Shown here: piece after piece, positions 10,894-20,622 of the stretch
Layout of the letters: the number at the start of each line of letters is the position of its first letter
Numbering within the stretch: position 1 is the stretch's first letter
Source of the DNA: Sycon ciliatum
Taxonomy: Eukaryota; Porifera; Calcarea; Leucosolenida; Sycettidae
DNA length: 64,000 bases
Direction: 5' to 3'
Assembly: GCF_964019385.1 (NCBI RefSeq)
Contig: NC_088649.1
Span: 18,244,617 to 18,308,616, forward strand
The notes under the pieces: generated by a model
The model's input: the letters and a program-made list of their open reading frames with translations, nothing else
What the model was told of the DNA's origin: nothing
The model's database searches: none
Made by a program: the position numbers and the translations under genes

Positions 10894-11419
10894 TATCTGC
10901 ATTGTTAGAAATCACACTTTGATATTTCAGATCTGTAGAATGATATGCGTTTTTTATTTTATTTTTTTTATTGGGAACATTTTTTGCTTCTTCAACTTTA
11001 AAAATACCTATTAAAAGTATGAATGCTGCAGACATCACCACGCAACAATACAATTTGTTCAAGGTTTGAAATTGCATGTATCCATAATCGATTTCCAAGC
11101 TCCAATCATGAGTGGAAATATGGAGCTAAAGTGATCAAGCGAAAAAAAGAAAGAAAAAAACAAGGGCAAAAAATCCAAGTAAGTGTGACAAATGACGTGC
11201 AAGTATTACAGAAGTGAGGCCTAAAATAAAGACAGAATGTACGTGTGACAAATGGGCATGACAAGTGTCGTCAATTTAATTGGACGATGCAACATTGGCG
11301 TCTGGCAATGGCTCGAACCCACGACCCATCGTACCCCCCGCGAGTAGGTACGGCGTGAGGACACAGCCTGTTGGGGCGGGGGAGCAGTGTAGCAAGAAGG
11401 ACCCATGAGTGTGTGTGTG

Positions 11420-11490
11420 ATCCCCGGTGGCCTAATCGGTAGGGCACTGTCCCGGAAAGACAGGGCTGGGTTCGAATCCCGCTCGTGGAT
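11420..11490 (+). tRNA. tRNA-like sequence (SINE head or tRNA pseudogene)
   Basis: A cloverleaf can be drawn. The acceptor ATCCCCG/CGTGGAT has one mismatch, the D arm starts GGCCTAATCGG, the anticodon stem is CTGTC/GACAG with loop CCGGAAA, and the T arm has GGGTTCGAATCCC. Position 33 of the loop is C rather than U, and there is an acceptor mismatch, so a tRNA-derived SINE or pseudogene is more likely than a working tRNA. A and B boxes are present. Confidence 0.6.
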
Positions 11491-12115
11491 CCTTCTTTCG
11501 CAACACAAGTGTGCAGAAACAACTCACGAATAAGGGGATATTTAACCTTTGTTTTTTACCTTGATGACTTTTGTTCCATGTTCCTTATTATTTTTATATT
11601 ATTATTTGTAGAAAGGAAAAGGACATATGGATATGAGTTAAGAGTAACTCTCCATCACTGTAACATGATACTATATACAGCCAGAAAGTGCAATAACTAG
11701 GCACAAAACTACCAGAGTACTGAGAAATTCGACGTCCTGACACCTAGCTTCAACACATCTCCGTAGCGCTAACCGACAGCCTTCCAACTTGGAAGGTTCA
11801 AGGTTATGGAAAGACCAAAGAGGGGAAGGCAAGCGCAACGAAAACGAGCAAAAGCTACAGTCCCAACGGAACAAAGAATGTCGATAGTTACTGGACGATG
11901 ACGAGACCAGTACGGTATTTGACAAAGCGGTCTAACTACAATTCAAAGCAGCAAAGCAGCACACCACCCAACTTGGGTGGATCATAAATATCAAAGATAA
12001 GTAAAGAAATGGGAAGCTTTGCGAAAACGAATTGTACAAGCCGAAAGCCAAACTCCTACAGTACTCCTCATGCATGACTTTGTGATGGACTAGTTGACTA
12101 AAAAACAAGTTGTTT

Positions 12116-12165
12116 CACACGACGTACGTTTCGCCGTATGGTTCGTGACGGCTCATCAGGTGTGC
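12116..12165 (-). ncRNA. Type I hammerhead ribozyme (family B)
   Basis: Read on the minus strand: stem I CACAC/GTGTG (5 bp), core CTGATGA, stem II GCCG/CGGC closing a 12-nt loop, then GAA and the short palindromic stem III ACGTACGT ending in the cleavage triplet GTC. Every core position of the hammerhead consensus is present. Predicted cleavage is between 12121 and 12120. The stem III/GTC block is identical to that of the 353-bp array although stems I and II are unrelated, so this is a separate family. Confidence 0.92.
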
Positions 12166-12486
12166 AATTTGAAACTCGGATGTTGAAACTCGGATGTTGA
12201 GCCTCTTTGGTCTTTCCATAACCTTGAACCTTCCAAGTTGGAAGGCTGTCGGTTAGCGCTACGGAGATGTGTTGAAGCTAGGTGTCAGGACGTCGAATGT
12301 CTCAGTACTCTGTCAGTTTTGTGCCTAGTTATTGCATTTTCTGACTGTATATAGTATCATGTTACAGTGATGGAGAGTTACTCTTAACTCGTATCCATAT
12401 GTCCTTTTCTTTTCTACATTTATTTATGGCTCAACATCCGAGTTTCAAATATTATTAATTTATTATTTATTCTTCTTCCGCAATTT

Positions 12487-12545
12487 CAAATTCGGACTTC
12501 ACGGGGTATTCTTCTTTTACTAGAGAATTCCCAACAGGCGGCAGC
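12487..12545 (-). mobile_element. CR1-like LINE 3' tail fragment
   Basis: On the minus strand this reads CCTGTTGGGAATTC(T)CTAGTAAAAGAAGAATAC, resembling the 3' ends of the LINE copies at 27940-28010 and 35700-35760 (GGGAAACACCCTAGTAAAAT). It is only a remnant. Confidence 0.5.
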
Positions 12546-13029
12546 GCCTTAGTTTCCACTCATGATCAGAGCTTGACAATTGATTCCGGATACATACAAT
12601 TTCAAACCTTGAACAAGTTGCCATGTTGCGTGGTGATGTCTGCCGCATTCATACTTTTCATAGCTATTATTAAACTTTCATCTCCACGTAGATTCTTCAA
12701 CTTTGCTTTCTATTCTTGTTTGTCTTTCTGATTGGCTCACCGCTTAGGAGCTGCTTCGCCGCCTTGATCCCTGGAGGGGCGGTGGGGTTCCTATGGATGC
12801 GGAAAACTCGGTCTCGCGCGAACCGTAGCATTTTTTTGCTCTCCAGTATAACGATGATTCCTCAAGAGTGCTGCACAAAAAAACTTGTTCTAATCGGGGT
12901 TTTTCATGCAATGAAAGGCTCTTTTACCGGGGCAAACAGACCACAATTATCGTCAGCGAATAGTTTAATCCAACGCAAAATAAACGACTTTTTCCATCGT
13001 CCTTTCTCACTTCGTTCCCTCTTTTCTCA

Positions 13030-13432
13030 CAGTACACTCATACGTCGTGTATCCGGGCGGCCCAGGACCGGGCACTACCGGGCGGTCCGGGACCGGACAC
13101 TACCGGGCGGTCCGGGACCGCTCACTACCGGGCGGTCCGGGACCGCTCACTACCGGGCGGTCCGGGACCGCTCACTACCGGGCGGTCCGGGACCGGGCAC
13201 TACCGGGCGGTCCGGGACCGGGCACTACCCGTAATTTGAAATGTCCGCATCTCCGAATCGCATACACTGTGACTGGGAAAAGCTATAAACATGGCATAAT
13301 TATGACATCACTACTTCCACAAAAGTGACAGAAGAGTAGTAATATTTCCACTGAAACTCGCCCAAAGAATGCTCGGTAGACCGTAATGCCCGTAACTTGG
13401 ATAATCCGGATAACTGAGGTACGAGTGTGTTG
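13030..13432. mobile_element. Probable MITE carrying an expanded GC-rich minisatellite
   Basis: GTACACTCATACGTC.TGTATCCGGGC at the left and GGATAATCCGGATAACTGAGGTACGAGTGTGT at the right are imperfect inverted ends. A related unexpanded sequence is found at 21848-21925 (GTACACTCCAACGTCTCATATCCGGA, then GGGACCGGGCACTGCC). The 25-bp array lies inside this element. Confidence 0.55.
13053..13229. repeat. 25-bp tandem array, 7 copies
   Basis: Units CCGGGCGGTCCGGGACCG(G/C)(G/A/T)CACTA start at 13053, 13078, 13103, 13128, 13153, 13178 and 13203. The array is about 75% GC in an otherwise AT-leaning context and rich in CpG. The unit contains the self-complementary core CGGTCCGGGACCG. Open frames through it give Gly-Pro-Arg-Ser repeats and are not considered genes. 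Confidence 0.9.
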
Positions 13433-14984
13433 TGGTGTATTGCACATTGTTTCTATTGGTTGTCAAACGTGTCAAATATCTAACTGAAAATCACTTCAGC
13501 TCGTCTTCTTCATGGCAATACTTGTCTTGTAATGCGTTATTGTGTGTACATTGTGCGTATGTGGTGTTGGTGCATGTGCCCGCGTGTTGCCATGGTGTGA
13601 AAAGCAGTCTCCGTCTCGAGTATGTCTTGTCCTGTTGTGCTTCCGACGGCCGTCCACTTGTAATAAACAGTCTTCCAAATGTAATTATCACGTCCATTGC
13701 CCAAGTGTGGAGATGGCACAGGGCTGGGAGCAGGTCAAGAAAACCACCTACAACAATTGCACTGCTGGCTCCTCGCCGTCTATTCAGACATTTGTCATGG
13801 CTACGTGTCAATGTCCGCACCCAATAACCCGTTGCATGCTGGCCTGTTTTCCCCAGTAATCTGGCACTCCGGCGCACAGACTCTCCTGGTGGAGTTTGGG
13901 CACACTGCTCCGATCAAAATTTATTCTCATTTCAGTTCACCTGGATGGAATTTCGTCATCCTGGGCTTGTTGGAAAGATCAGGACCAAGTAAATCCATCC
14001 TGGAAGCTCTCAGCTCCACGACCTCTCCAAACTGGCCCACCATGCCTCGGAACGAAACAACAACTCAGTCACACATTCTTTTTGGGCTCCTTGCTCAAGT
14101 TAAAACAATTTTCACGATTCAAACTGCTCTGCAAAGCTGAGATCCATGTGCTTCATTTGACGTCCATAATGCATGCGCTGGGCAAAAGGGAAATCCCCTG
14201 GCATGCTCCAAAAAACTGCGAAGTCACGAACAAACAAATTCGCATTCGCTACAGGCCGTGATTTCCGTGTTCTTTTTGTTGCCGCTCAGTCAACCTTTAT
14301 CCTACCGTGAACAACTTTATGGCTCTGCAAAGCTGAGCTCAATACCTTTCCAACGGTGTGTTGTTTGTGGAGATCGGATGCTTTTTCACAGAGTATCGAA
14401 AGTTTGTAGACTGGTCTATTCACCACGATACGCGACGCAAACCGAAGCGCGTGTATACACGTCATCAGAGAACCGGCATCGGTTCACTTTCAGGCGCGTG
14501 TATACACGTCATCCGGACGCAGAGGGTTAACAGAAATCAGGCACAAAACGATGGCATGGGCTAAAAGAAATGCTGCACTTACACGGCCGTCAAGACTCGT
14601 GACCTTAGTATGTCTGCTGGTAGACTAGTTAAATTGCAGCGGGTACAAGTGCTGATGCACACAAAACACAAAAGCAGACAGCAAGAGCATGCATTAGACC
14701 AGCATAAGTATCATGCGGACTACATGTGTGGGATCAACAATGAAAGGATGGAGTGATGCAGCCAGGTATCTTCGTCGCTCATCTCCCCGGGGGACATGCT
14801 TGCTCTAGGCGTTGCAATATTCGATAAGAGGCGGTAGAAACAGTGGCGGTTTAGGGGGTGTGCATGGCATGCGCCCCCCCCCCCCCCCTCAAAAGTTTCA
14901 ACCTGGGTTTGAACAAACACCAAGCTACTGCACTGGCAGCAGTTCGAAAAGAAGCGCTTGCGAGCAGCAGTAAATTAAATGGGA
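13433..14984. other. No gene recognised
   Basis: Several overlapping open frames of 100-150 residues occur, but none has a conserved domain or clean exon borders. Two copies of GCGCGTGTATACACGTCATC, each with the 12-bp palindrome CGTGTATACACG, lie at 14447 and 14493. Poly-C runs occur at 14872-14888. Confidence 0.5.
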
Positions 14985-15400
14985 AGCATACCGTAAATTC
15001 AAAATTTCACCAGTTGTAGTCTTTGGGGTGCCGAGTCGAATTGTCTAGGTCCGAGAAAGCTGAGACACTCCCTTCCTCCTTTGTTCCCAATCGAACTCAC
15101 CATTTCCACCGAAACTGGGTGACTGCGCCCTACTAGATGGCGATTTGTATGCAAAATGTCACTAAAAGCGCCATTTCGTTCTTATAAAAGCACGGATGAT
15201 TGCGACTGTTGTAGTCTTTTGGACGCGGAGTCAACTGGTTTTGGTCCGAAAAGGCTGCGATCAGCATTCGGCCCTTTTTCCTAATTGAACACGGTTGAGT
15301 AAGAGGTCACGTGCTTGTGCGTACACCAGTCGCCTGGTCACCGTGCCTGCAGCCTACAACTAATTATCACAGCAAGGTTCAACTCAATGGTTCAAAGGTT
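14985..15400. mobile_element. Partial arm of the AGGGGAAG fold-back family
   Basis: It repeats the left arm of the element at 15393-16265 (TCACCAGTTGTAGTCTTTGGGG, GTGACTGCGCCCTACTAGATGG, CATTTCGTTCTTATAAAAGCACGGATGA) with substitutions and small deletions. It stops at the start of the intact copy. Confidence 0.75.
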
Positions 15401-16265
15401 AAAGGGGAAGTTAAGGCTAAAATCAAAATTTCACCAGTTGTAGTCTTCGGGGTGCTTAGTCGAATGGTCTTGGTCCGAGGAAGCTGAGACACTCCCTTCC
15501 TACTTTAATCCCTATCGAACTCGCGCATTTACACCGAAACTGGGTGACTGCGCCCTACTAGATGGGGATTTGAATGCAAAATGTCACTGAAAGCGCCATT
15601 TCGTTCTTATAAAAGCACGGATGACCGCGATTGGCCCATATGTTGTAGTCTTTTGGACGCTGAGTCGACTGGTTTTGGTCCGAAAAGGCTGCGCAGCGTT
15701 CGGCCCTTATTCCCAATCGAACATGGTTGAACAAGCGGTCACGTGCTCCTGCGTACACCAGTCACCTGGTCACCGTGCCTGCAGGGCACAACTTACAGCC
15801 TGTTTTGACCTTTTTTGGGTGCAGTCCTGTCACTCGAGTTGACTCGAGTTGAACCTTGGCGTGAAAGTTGTCGCCTGCTGGCGCTGTGACCAGGTGATTT
15901 GGCCACGCAGGAGCACGTGACCGCTTGTTCAACCATGTTCGATTGGGAATAAAGGATAATAAAGGAAGAACGCTACATCGCAGCTTTCTCGGACCAAAAC
16001 CAGTCGACTCAGCGTCCAAAAAACTACAACATATGGGCCAATCGCGGTCATCCGTGCTTTTATAAGAACGAAATGGCGCTTTTAGTGACATTTTGCAAAC
16101 AAATCCCCATCTAGTAGGGCGCAGTCACCCAGTTTCGGTGGAAGTGCGCGAGTTCGATTGGGATTAAAGTAGGAAGGGAGCTTCCTCGGTCCAAGACCAT
16201 TCGACTCAGCACCCCGAAGACTACAAGTGATGAAATTTTGATTTTAGCCTTAACTTCCCCTTTAA
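15393..16265. mobile_element. Long fold-back element, arms about 420 bp
   Basis: TTAAAGGGGAAGTTAAGGC at the left and GCCTTAACTTCCCCTTTAA at the right are the ends of a near-complete palindrome. The arms contain, inverted, GTCGAATGGTCTTGGTCCGA, GACTGCGCCCTACTAGATGG and GCGTACACCAGTCACCTGG. The centre is near 15840, around GAGTTGACTCGAGTTGA. TTAA at both outer edges could be a piggyBac-like target or part of the repeat. No coding capacity. Confidence 0.82.
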
Positions 16266-16539
16266 ACTCAATGATTCAAAGGTTCAACTCGAGTGAGAGG
16301 AACGCTTCCAAACAGGCTGTAAGGTGTAGCCTGCGGGCACGGTGACCAGGTGACTGGTGTCAGCATGGGGGCCGTGGAGTCGAGTAGAGGGCCCAGGCTC
16401 GATTGGCACAACGGGTACGTATAGAACAAGGGTAGCACTTAATGCTAGTATAATGTAATTGTTTGTTCTGCACAACCTCGGGGGCAGAATTTGGCACGAA
16501 AGTCTCCGCTCGCTAACTGTTGGGTACTTGCTGAGTATA

Positions 16540-16620
16540 CAGTCAGACCTCGCTTTTAACCGCACACATCCGTTTTCCACCAAAAATATCTGGATAGGCG
16601 AGGGAACCGGATAACTGAAC
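16540..16620 (+). mobile_element. pogo/Tigger-like left terminal repeat
   Basis: CAGTCAGACCTCGCTTTTAA follows TA at 16538-16539. The matching inverted end, AAGCGAGGTCTGACTG then TA, is at 21700-21720. Either these are the two ends of one 5.2-kb element now filled with later insertions, or they are halves of two different MITEs. Confidence 0.55.
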
Positions 16621-16690
16621 ACACATACCAGTGGCGTGCACCGAGTCTTGAAAAGGGGGTTTCTAGAGTTGGTAAATTTTTTCCTGGAGA

Positions 16691-16818
16691 CCCACTGTAT
16701 AATTATACGAGAGAGCCCCACTGTATAATTATACGAGAGAGCCCCACTGTATAATTATACGAGAGAGCCCCACTGTATAATTATACGAGAGAGCCCCACT
16801 GTATAATTATACGCGAGA
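16691..16818. repeat. 26-bp tandem repeat, 5 copies
   Basis: CCCACTGTATAATTATACGAGAGAGC repeats with period 26 from 16691. Each unit contains the palindrome GTATAATTATAC. Confidence 0.9.
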
Positions 16819-16859
16819 GCTTGGAAGCTCAGGGCCCTACGCTATGCTTTTTTGCCTTG

Positions 16860-16990
16860 ATGACCTAGACAAAAAAGCATAGGGATGTTATAAATTCTTA
16901 TAAGTTTCTACTTTTTGTTTTTAGACATAACCTGGGATTCGAACCCGCACTATCGCCCTGCATGCATTCCCCGATACACTTCACATATGT
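16860..16990 (-). mobile_element. tRNA-derived SINE family 2, copy 1
   Basis: On the minus strand the B box GGTTCGAATCC (16945-16935) follows an A-box-like stretch (GAAGTGTATCGGGGAATGC). The body, about 125 bp with CATCCCTATG and TCATCAAGGC at its end, matches 20165-20290. Confidence 0.65.
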
Positions 16991-17212
16991 CATGGCCGCG
17001 CTTCGGCGGGTTTGTGACTTGGCTTAGATCAGTCTAGTGGCTACCCAGGTAGACGACCAATATAGTCGCCATCCAAGTTGCTAGGTCACATAGAACGACA
17101 GGTTTCTAATTCCACTTGAACAGTGTTTATTTGAACCATTGCAGTACTAGATCGAAAGATCAAGTGTGTAGAGTCAAAAGACCAAAGCAGGAGAGAGTCG
17201 GAGTGACTCTCT

Positions 17213-17280
17213 CAGAATCGAGAGGAGTAGTGAGCTCCCCGAGAATCGAGAGGAGTAGTGAGCTCCCCGAGAATCGAGGA
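17213..17280. repeat. 28-bp tandem repeat, about 2.3 copies
   Basis: GAGAATCGAGAGGAGTAGTGAGCTCCCC repeats directly before the hammerhead array. It may be part of the sequence into which the array was inserted. Confidence 0.8.
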
Positions 17281-17296
17281 TGAATGTTAGCAAAAC

Positions 17297-17308
17297 AGCT
17301 CCTTATAT
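17297..17308 (+). repeat. 12-bp target-site duplication, left
   Basis: AGCTCCTTATAT here and at 19243-19254 bracket the 353-bp array exactly. Direct repeats of this length are typical of target-primed insertion of a retrotransposed RNA. Confidence 0.85.
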
Positions 17309-17540
17309 TTGATAAATATGGTGGTAAAGACACACCTGGCAATATGGCGGTAAACACACGCCTGCCCACACACGCTCTCTAGGCTGCACAGTTCTGGCAC
17401 AGAGCTCTCCTTCTCACCACCACCACCATCAGTTCGCGCCTGGCGCCTGGTCGATGCATGGCTGGCGGTATCCGGCATAACAGGCTGGTACATCAAGTAG
17501 CGCATGGCACATAGATGATGACACAGCAACGACATAGCTC

Positions 17541-17584
17541 GATTGCGACGTACGTTTCGTCCCCGCTGGACTCATCAGGCAATC
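17541..17584 (-). ncRNA. Type I hammerhead ribozyme, array copy 1
   Basis: Minus-strand reading: GATTGC (stem I), CTGATGA, GTCC/GGAC stem II with an AGCGG loop, GAA, ACGTACGT stem III, GTC, GCAATC (stem I). Predicted cleavage is between 17547 and 17546. It is identical in sequence to copies 2-5. Confidence 0.95.
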
Positions 17585-17893
17585 TTCTTCCTTGGATGTC
17601 TTCATACGGAGCTTGACTCGGGAGAATGAAATTGAAGACACCACTGCAGCTGTACTTATGGTTGATAAATATGGTGGTAAAGACACACCTGGCAATATGG
17701 CGGTAAACACACGCCTGCCCACACACGCTCTCTAGGCTGCACAGTTCTGGCACAGAGCTCTCCTTCTCACCACCACCACCATCAGTTCGCGCCTGGCGCC
17801 TGGTCGATGCATGGCTGGCGGTATCCGGCATAACAGGCTGGTACATCAAGTAGCGCATGGCACATAGATGATGACACAGCAACGACATAGCTC

Positions 17894-17937
17894 GATTGCG
17901 ACGTACGTTTCGTCCCCGCTGGACTCATCAGGCAATC
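17894..17937 (-). ncRNA. Type I hammerhead ribozyme, array copy 2
   Basis: Same sequence as copy 1, offset by 353 bp. The segment between the two predicted cuts (17547-17899) would be released as a 353-nt monomer. Confidence 0.95.
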
Positions 17938-18231
17938 TTCTTCCTTGGATGTCTTCATACGGAGCTTGACTCGGGAGAATGAAATTGAAGACACCACTGC
18001 AGCTGTACTTATGGTTGATAAATGCGCGAACTGATGGTGGTGGTGGTGAGAAGGAGAGCTCTGTGCCAGAACTGTGCAGCCTAGAGAGCGTGTGTGGGCA
18101 GGCGTGTGTTTACCGCCATATTGCCAGGTGTGTCTTTACCACCATATTTATCAACCATAAGTACAGCTGCAGTGGTGTCTTCAATTTCATTCTCCCGAGT
18201 CAAGCTCCGTATGAAGACATCCAAGGAAGAA

Positions 18232-18275
18232 GATTGCCTGATGAGTCCAGCGGGGACGAAACGTACGTCGCAATC
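18232..18275 (+). ncRNA. Type I hammerhead ribozyme, array copy 3
   Basis: Stem I GATTGC (18232-18237) with GCAATC (18270-18275), core CTGATGA 18238-18244, stem II 18245-18257, GAA 18258-18260, stem III ACG(TA)CGT 18261-18268, C17 at 18269. Predicted cleavage is 18269/18270. Confidence 0.96.
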
Positions 18276-18584
18276 GAGCTATGTCGTTGCTGTGTCATCA
18301 TCTATGTGCCATGCGCTACTTGATGTACCAGCCTGTTATGCCGGATACCGCCAGCCATGCATCGACCAGGCGCCAGGCGCGAACTGATGGTGGTGGTGGT
18401 GAGAAGGAGAGCTCTGTGCCAGAACTGTGCAGCCTAGAGAGCGTGTGTGGGCAGGCGTGTGTTTACCGCCATATTGCCAGGTGTGTCTTTACCACCATAT
18501 TTATCAACCATAAGTACAGCTGCAGTGGTGTCTTCAATTTCATTCTCCCGAGTCAAGCTCCGTATGAAGACATCCAAGGAAGAA

Positions 18585-18628
18585 GATTGCCTGATGAGTC
18601 CAGCGGGGACGAAACGTACGTCGCAATC
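18585..18628 (+). ncRNA. Type I hammerhead ribozyme, array copy 4
   Basis: Copy of 18232-18275 shifted by 353. Predicted cleavage is 18622/18623, so 18270-18622 is one full monomer. Confidence 0.96.
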
Positions 18629-18937
18629 GAGCTATGTCGTTGCTGTGTCATCATCTATGTGCCATGCGCTACTTGATGTACCAGCCTGTTATGCCGGATA
18701 CCGCCAGCCATGCATCGACCAGGCGCCAGGCGCGAACTGATGGTGGTGGTGGTGAGAAGGAGAGCTCTGTGCCAGAACTGTGCAGCCTAGAGAGCGTGTG
18801 TGGGCAGGCGTGTGTTTACCGCCATATTGCCAGGTGTGTCTTTACCACCATATTTATCAACCATAAGTACAGCTGCAGTGGTGTCTTCAATTTCATTCTC
18901 CCGAGTCAAGCTCCGTATGAAGACATCCAAGGAAGAA

Positions 18938-18981
18938 GATTGCCTGATGAGTCCAGCGGGGACGAAACGTACGTCGCAATC
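18938..18981 (+). ncRNA. Type I hammerhead ribozyme, array copy 5
   Basis: Copy shifted by a further 353. Predicted cleavage is 18975/18976. The next monomer is cut short at 19242, before its ribozyme. Confidence 0.96.
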
Positions 18982-19242
18982 GAGCTATGTCGTTGCTGTG
19001 TCATCATCTATGTGCCATGCGCTACTTGATGTACCAGCCTGTTATGCCGGATACCGCCAGCCATGCATCGACCAGGCGCCAGGCGCGAACTGATGGTGGT
19101 GGTGGTGAGAAGGAGAGCTCTGTGCCAGAACTGTGCAGCCTAGAGAGCGTGTGTGGGCAGGCGTGTGTTTACCGCCATATTGCCAGGTGTGTCTTTACCA
19201 CCATATTTATCAACCATAAGTACAGCTGCAGTGGTGTCTTCA

Positions 19243-19254
19243 AGCTCCTTATAT
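19243..19254 (+). repeat. 12-bp target-site duplication, right
   Basis: AGCTCCTTATAT, identical to 17297-17308. The array joins it within TGTCTTCA-AGCTCC. Confidence 0.85.
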
Positions 19255-20017
19255 ATGCTACATTATGTGATCAAAAGTATACAGTGGCAAGAATGCGTAA
19301 GGATTATTTCTATATTACAAACAGTGGTGCAATATGTGCAATCAGCCAAACTAGAATATAGTACAAAGAATGATCAATCAATACGGGGAGCTCGCTCACC
19401 CACATTACATGAAAGAGTTACAACTATGCGTGATGTCCGAGGTTATTCGTACGGCGATCGTGCGACGGAGCCTGGAGTACGCTGACGGATGTTGCCGCAG
19501 CTAGAGCGCGCCGCCTTCGTACGGTGTCTTGATTGGGTCACCCTTCATCTTCTGCCCCGTAGGCTCTTCCCTCTCATTACCCCGTAGGGCGCTGCACGGT
19601 CAAGCCGTGACCTCTCCCAAAAAGGGATAACGGAGTCCGCAGTGCGCGAAGCACTTGCAGGACCCTTTACGTCGTACGACGCGAGAAGAGGTGCCATGCT
19701 TGCTCGACTAACAAAGGTATCAGCTCCCTTGCAGGACTAAGCAGGGTCCCCTCAAGCTCAACAGTGTAGTGAGTACAATGCTGACGACTTGTACTGAAGG
19801 TGCAGCCGCCGTACGACAACACTTGTGACTCGAGGCCACGAGTTGTAAGCCATGATTGCTCAACTAACGAAAGTGCCAAATCCTTCGTAGGACTAATCAT
19901 GGTTCTTACAGAACTCTAGAATATTTCGGAGCCCAGCTTTTGGCTGCTGAACTCAATGCATGGTCGCTTTCACGACGAGTCGAGTCCGGGTCATGACACA
20001 TACATACTAATTCTCCC

Positions 20018-20415
20018 AAGTTGCTTCACGTTATGATCTTGTATTTGAAAGCCCTATTTGAATATGCATTGTGGCCAGCGTCTTTGAATGTACGGTACGG
20101 TACGGGACATGTACGGGACAGGTACAGGACAGGTACGGTCGAGGGTAATACGACACCGTCTACCGCCTTGATGACTGCAAAAAAAGAAAAGGGATGTTAT
20201 AATTTTTTCTATTCTCCTATTTTTTTCAGGCATTACCTGGGATTCAAACTCGCACTATCGCCCCACATGCATTCCCCCATACACTTCGTACTCATACTCA
20301 TTCTTCCAAGTTGCTTCACGTTATGATCTTGCGTTTGAAAGCCCTATTTGAATATTGCGGCCAGCTGTATGTGGCCAGCTGTGTTTGATGGTACGGTACG
20401 GTACGGGACAGATAC
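20018..20415. repeat. Direct repeat pair flanking SINE family 2, copy 2
   Basis: CCAAGTTGCTTCACGTTATGATCTTG(T/C)(A/G)TTTGAAAGCCCTATTTGAATAT occurs at 20018 and 20302. Both copies end in GTACGGTACGGTACGGGACA. Between them (20165-20290) lies the second copy of the SINE seen at 16860-16990. The interval could be a small tandem duplication or two LTR-like ends; no support for the latter was found. Confidence 0.55.
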
Positions 20416-20599
20416 GGGATAGCGCCAGGCGTGACACAAACACACAAACAAACAAACAAACACCAAATTAAAGCTGTGTGGACCCTGGCTAGCGCCAGAC
20501 GTTACTGAAGTAACGTCTTCTGCATAGCTACGGGAATAATTATTTGTGCACATGCGCATCCCCCGAACATCCCGTCGGAGATAACGGCGAGGGCTAGGG

Positions 20600-20622
20600 A
20601 GGAGGGGGGGGGGGGGGGGGAG
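20600..20622. repeat. Poly-G run
   Basis: GGAGG followed by about 20 G. Similar G or C runs occur at 9902, 26581, 49551 and 61487. These tracts can hide sequencing or assembly length errors. Confidence 0.8.

Larger units (their letters stand above)
10985..12715. repeat. Composite palindromic repeat with a hammerhead at its centre
   Basis: Two nested pairs of inverted arms are visible: about 10985-11140 against 12545-12700 (GTTGCGTGGTGATGTCTGC, CATACTTTTCAT), and about 11609-11823 against 12200-12417 (GAGTTAAGAGTAACTCTCC, CCTTCCAACTTGGAAGG). A hammerhead lies close to the inner junction (12116-12165). Arms of the same family recur at 32400-32650, 59853-60045 and 62240-63170. GGCTCAACATCCGAGTTTCA is a recurring end motif. 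Confidence 0.75.
17309..19242. mobile_element. Retrozyme-like insertion: opposed array of 353-bp hammerhead monomers
   Basis: A 1934-bp insert lies between two 12-bp direct repeats. The left block (17309 to about 18022) holds two minus-strand monomers. The right block (about 18023-19242) holds about 3.5 plus-strand monomers. Matching points recur every 353 bp (18094, 18447, 18800, 19153; and 17369, 17722). The copies appear identical wherever compared, so the array is young or homogenised. Five complete type I hammerheads are present. Tandem monomers with one type I hammerhead each are the hallmark of metazoan retrozymes, whose transcripts are cut into monomers that circularise. No protein is needed or encoded. 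Confidence 0.93.

Noticed and set aside
11420..11490. Functional tRNA gene
   Set aside because: An acceptor mismatch, C instead of U before the anticodon and repetitive surroundings make a tRNA-derived retroposon more likely.
12555..12600. Hammerhead at TTTCCACTCATGATC
   Set aside because: The core reads CTCATGA, no GAA follows stem II in register, and stem I pairs poorly; only a relic of the 32.5-kb family.
13047..13328. Gly-Pro-Arg repeat protein (collagen-like)
   Set aside because: It is a by-product of the 25-bp minisatellite; the frame changes with each 25-bp unit and both frames look similar.
17309..19242. CRISPR array
   Set aside because: The units are 353 bp with no short repeat/spacer alternation, in a eukaryotic genome.
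17287..19361. Repeated open frames of 131 and 97 residues in the 353-bp array
   Set aside because: They recur only because the monomer recurs, occur on the strand of each block, span the ribozyme, and 353 is not a multiple of three. No domain or start context was seen; the ribozyme explains the conservation.
20018..20415. LTR pair
   Set aside because: The two direct repeats are under 110 bp, lack TG...CA ends and are separated by an ordinary SINE copy.
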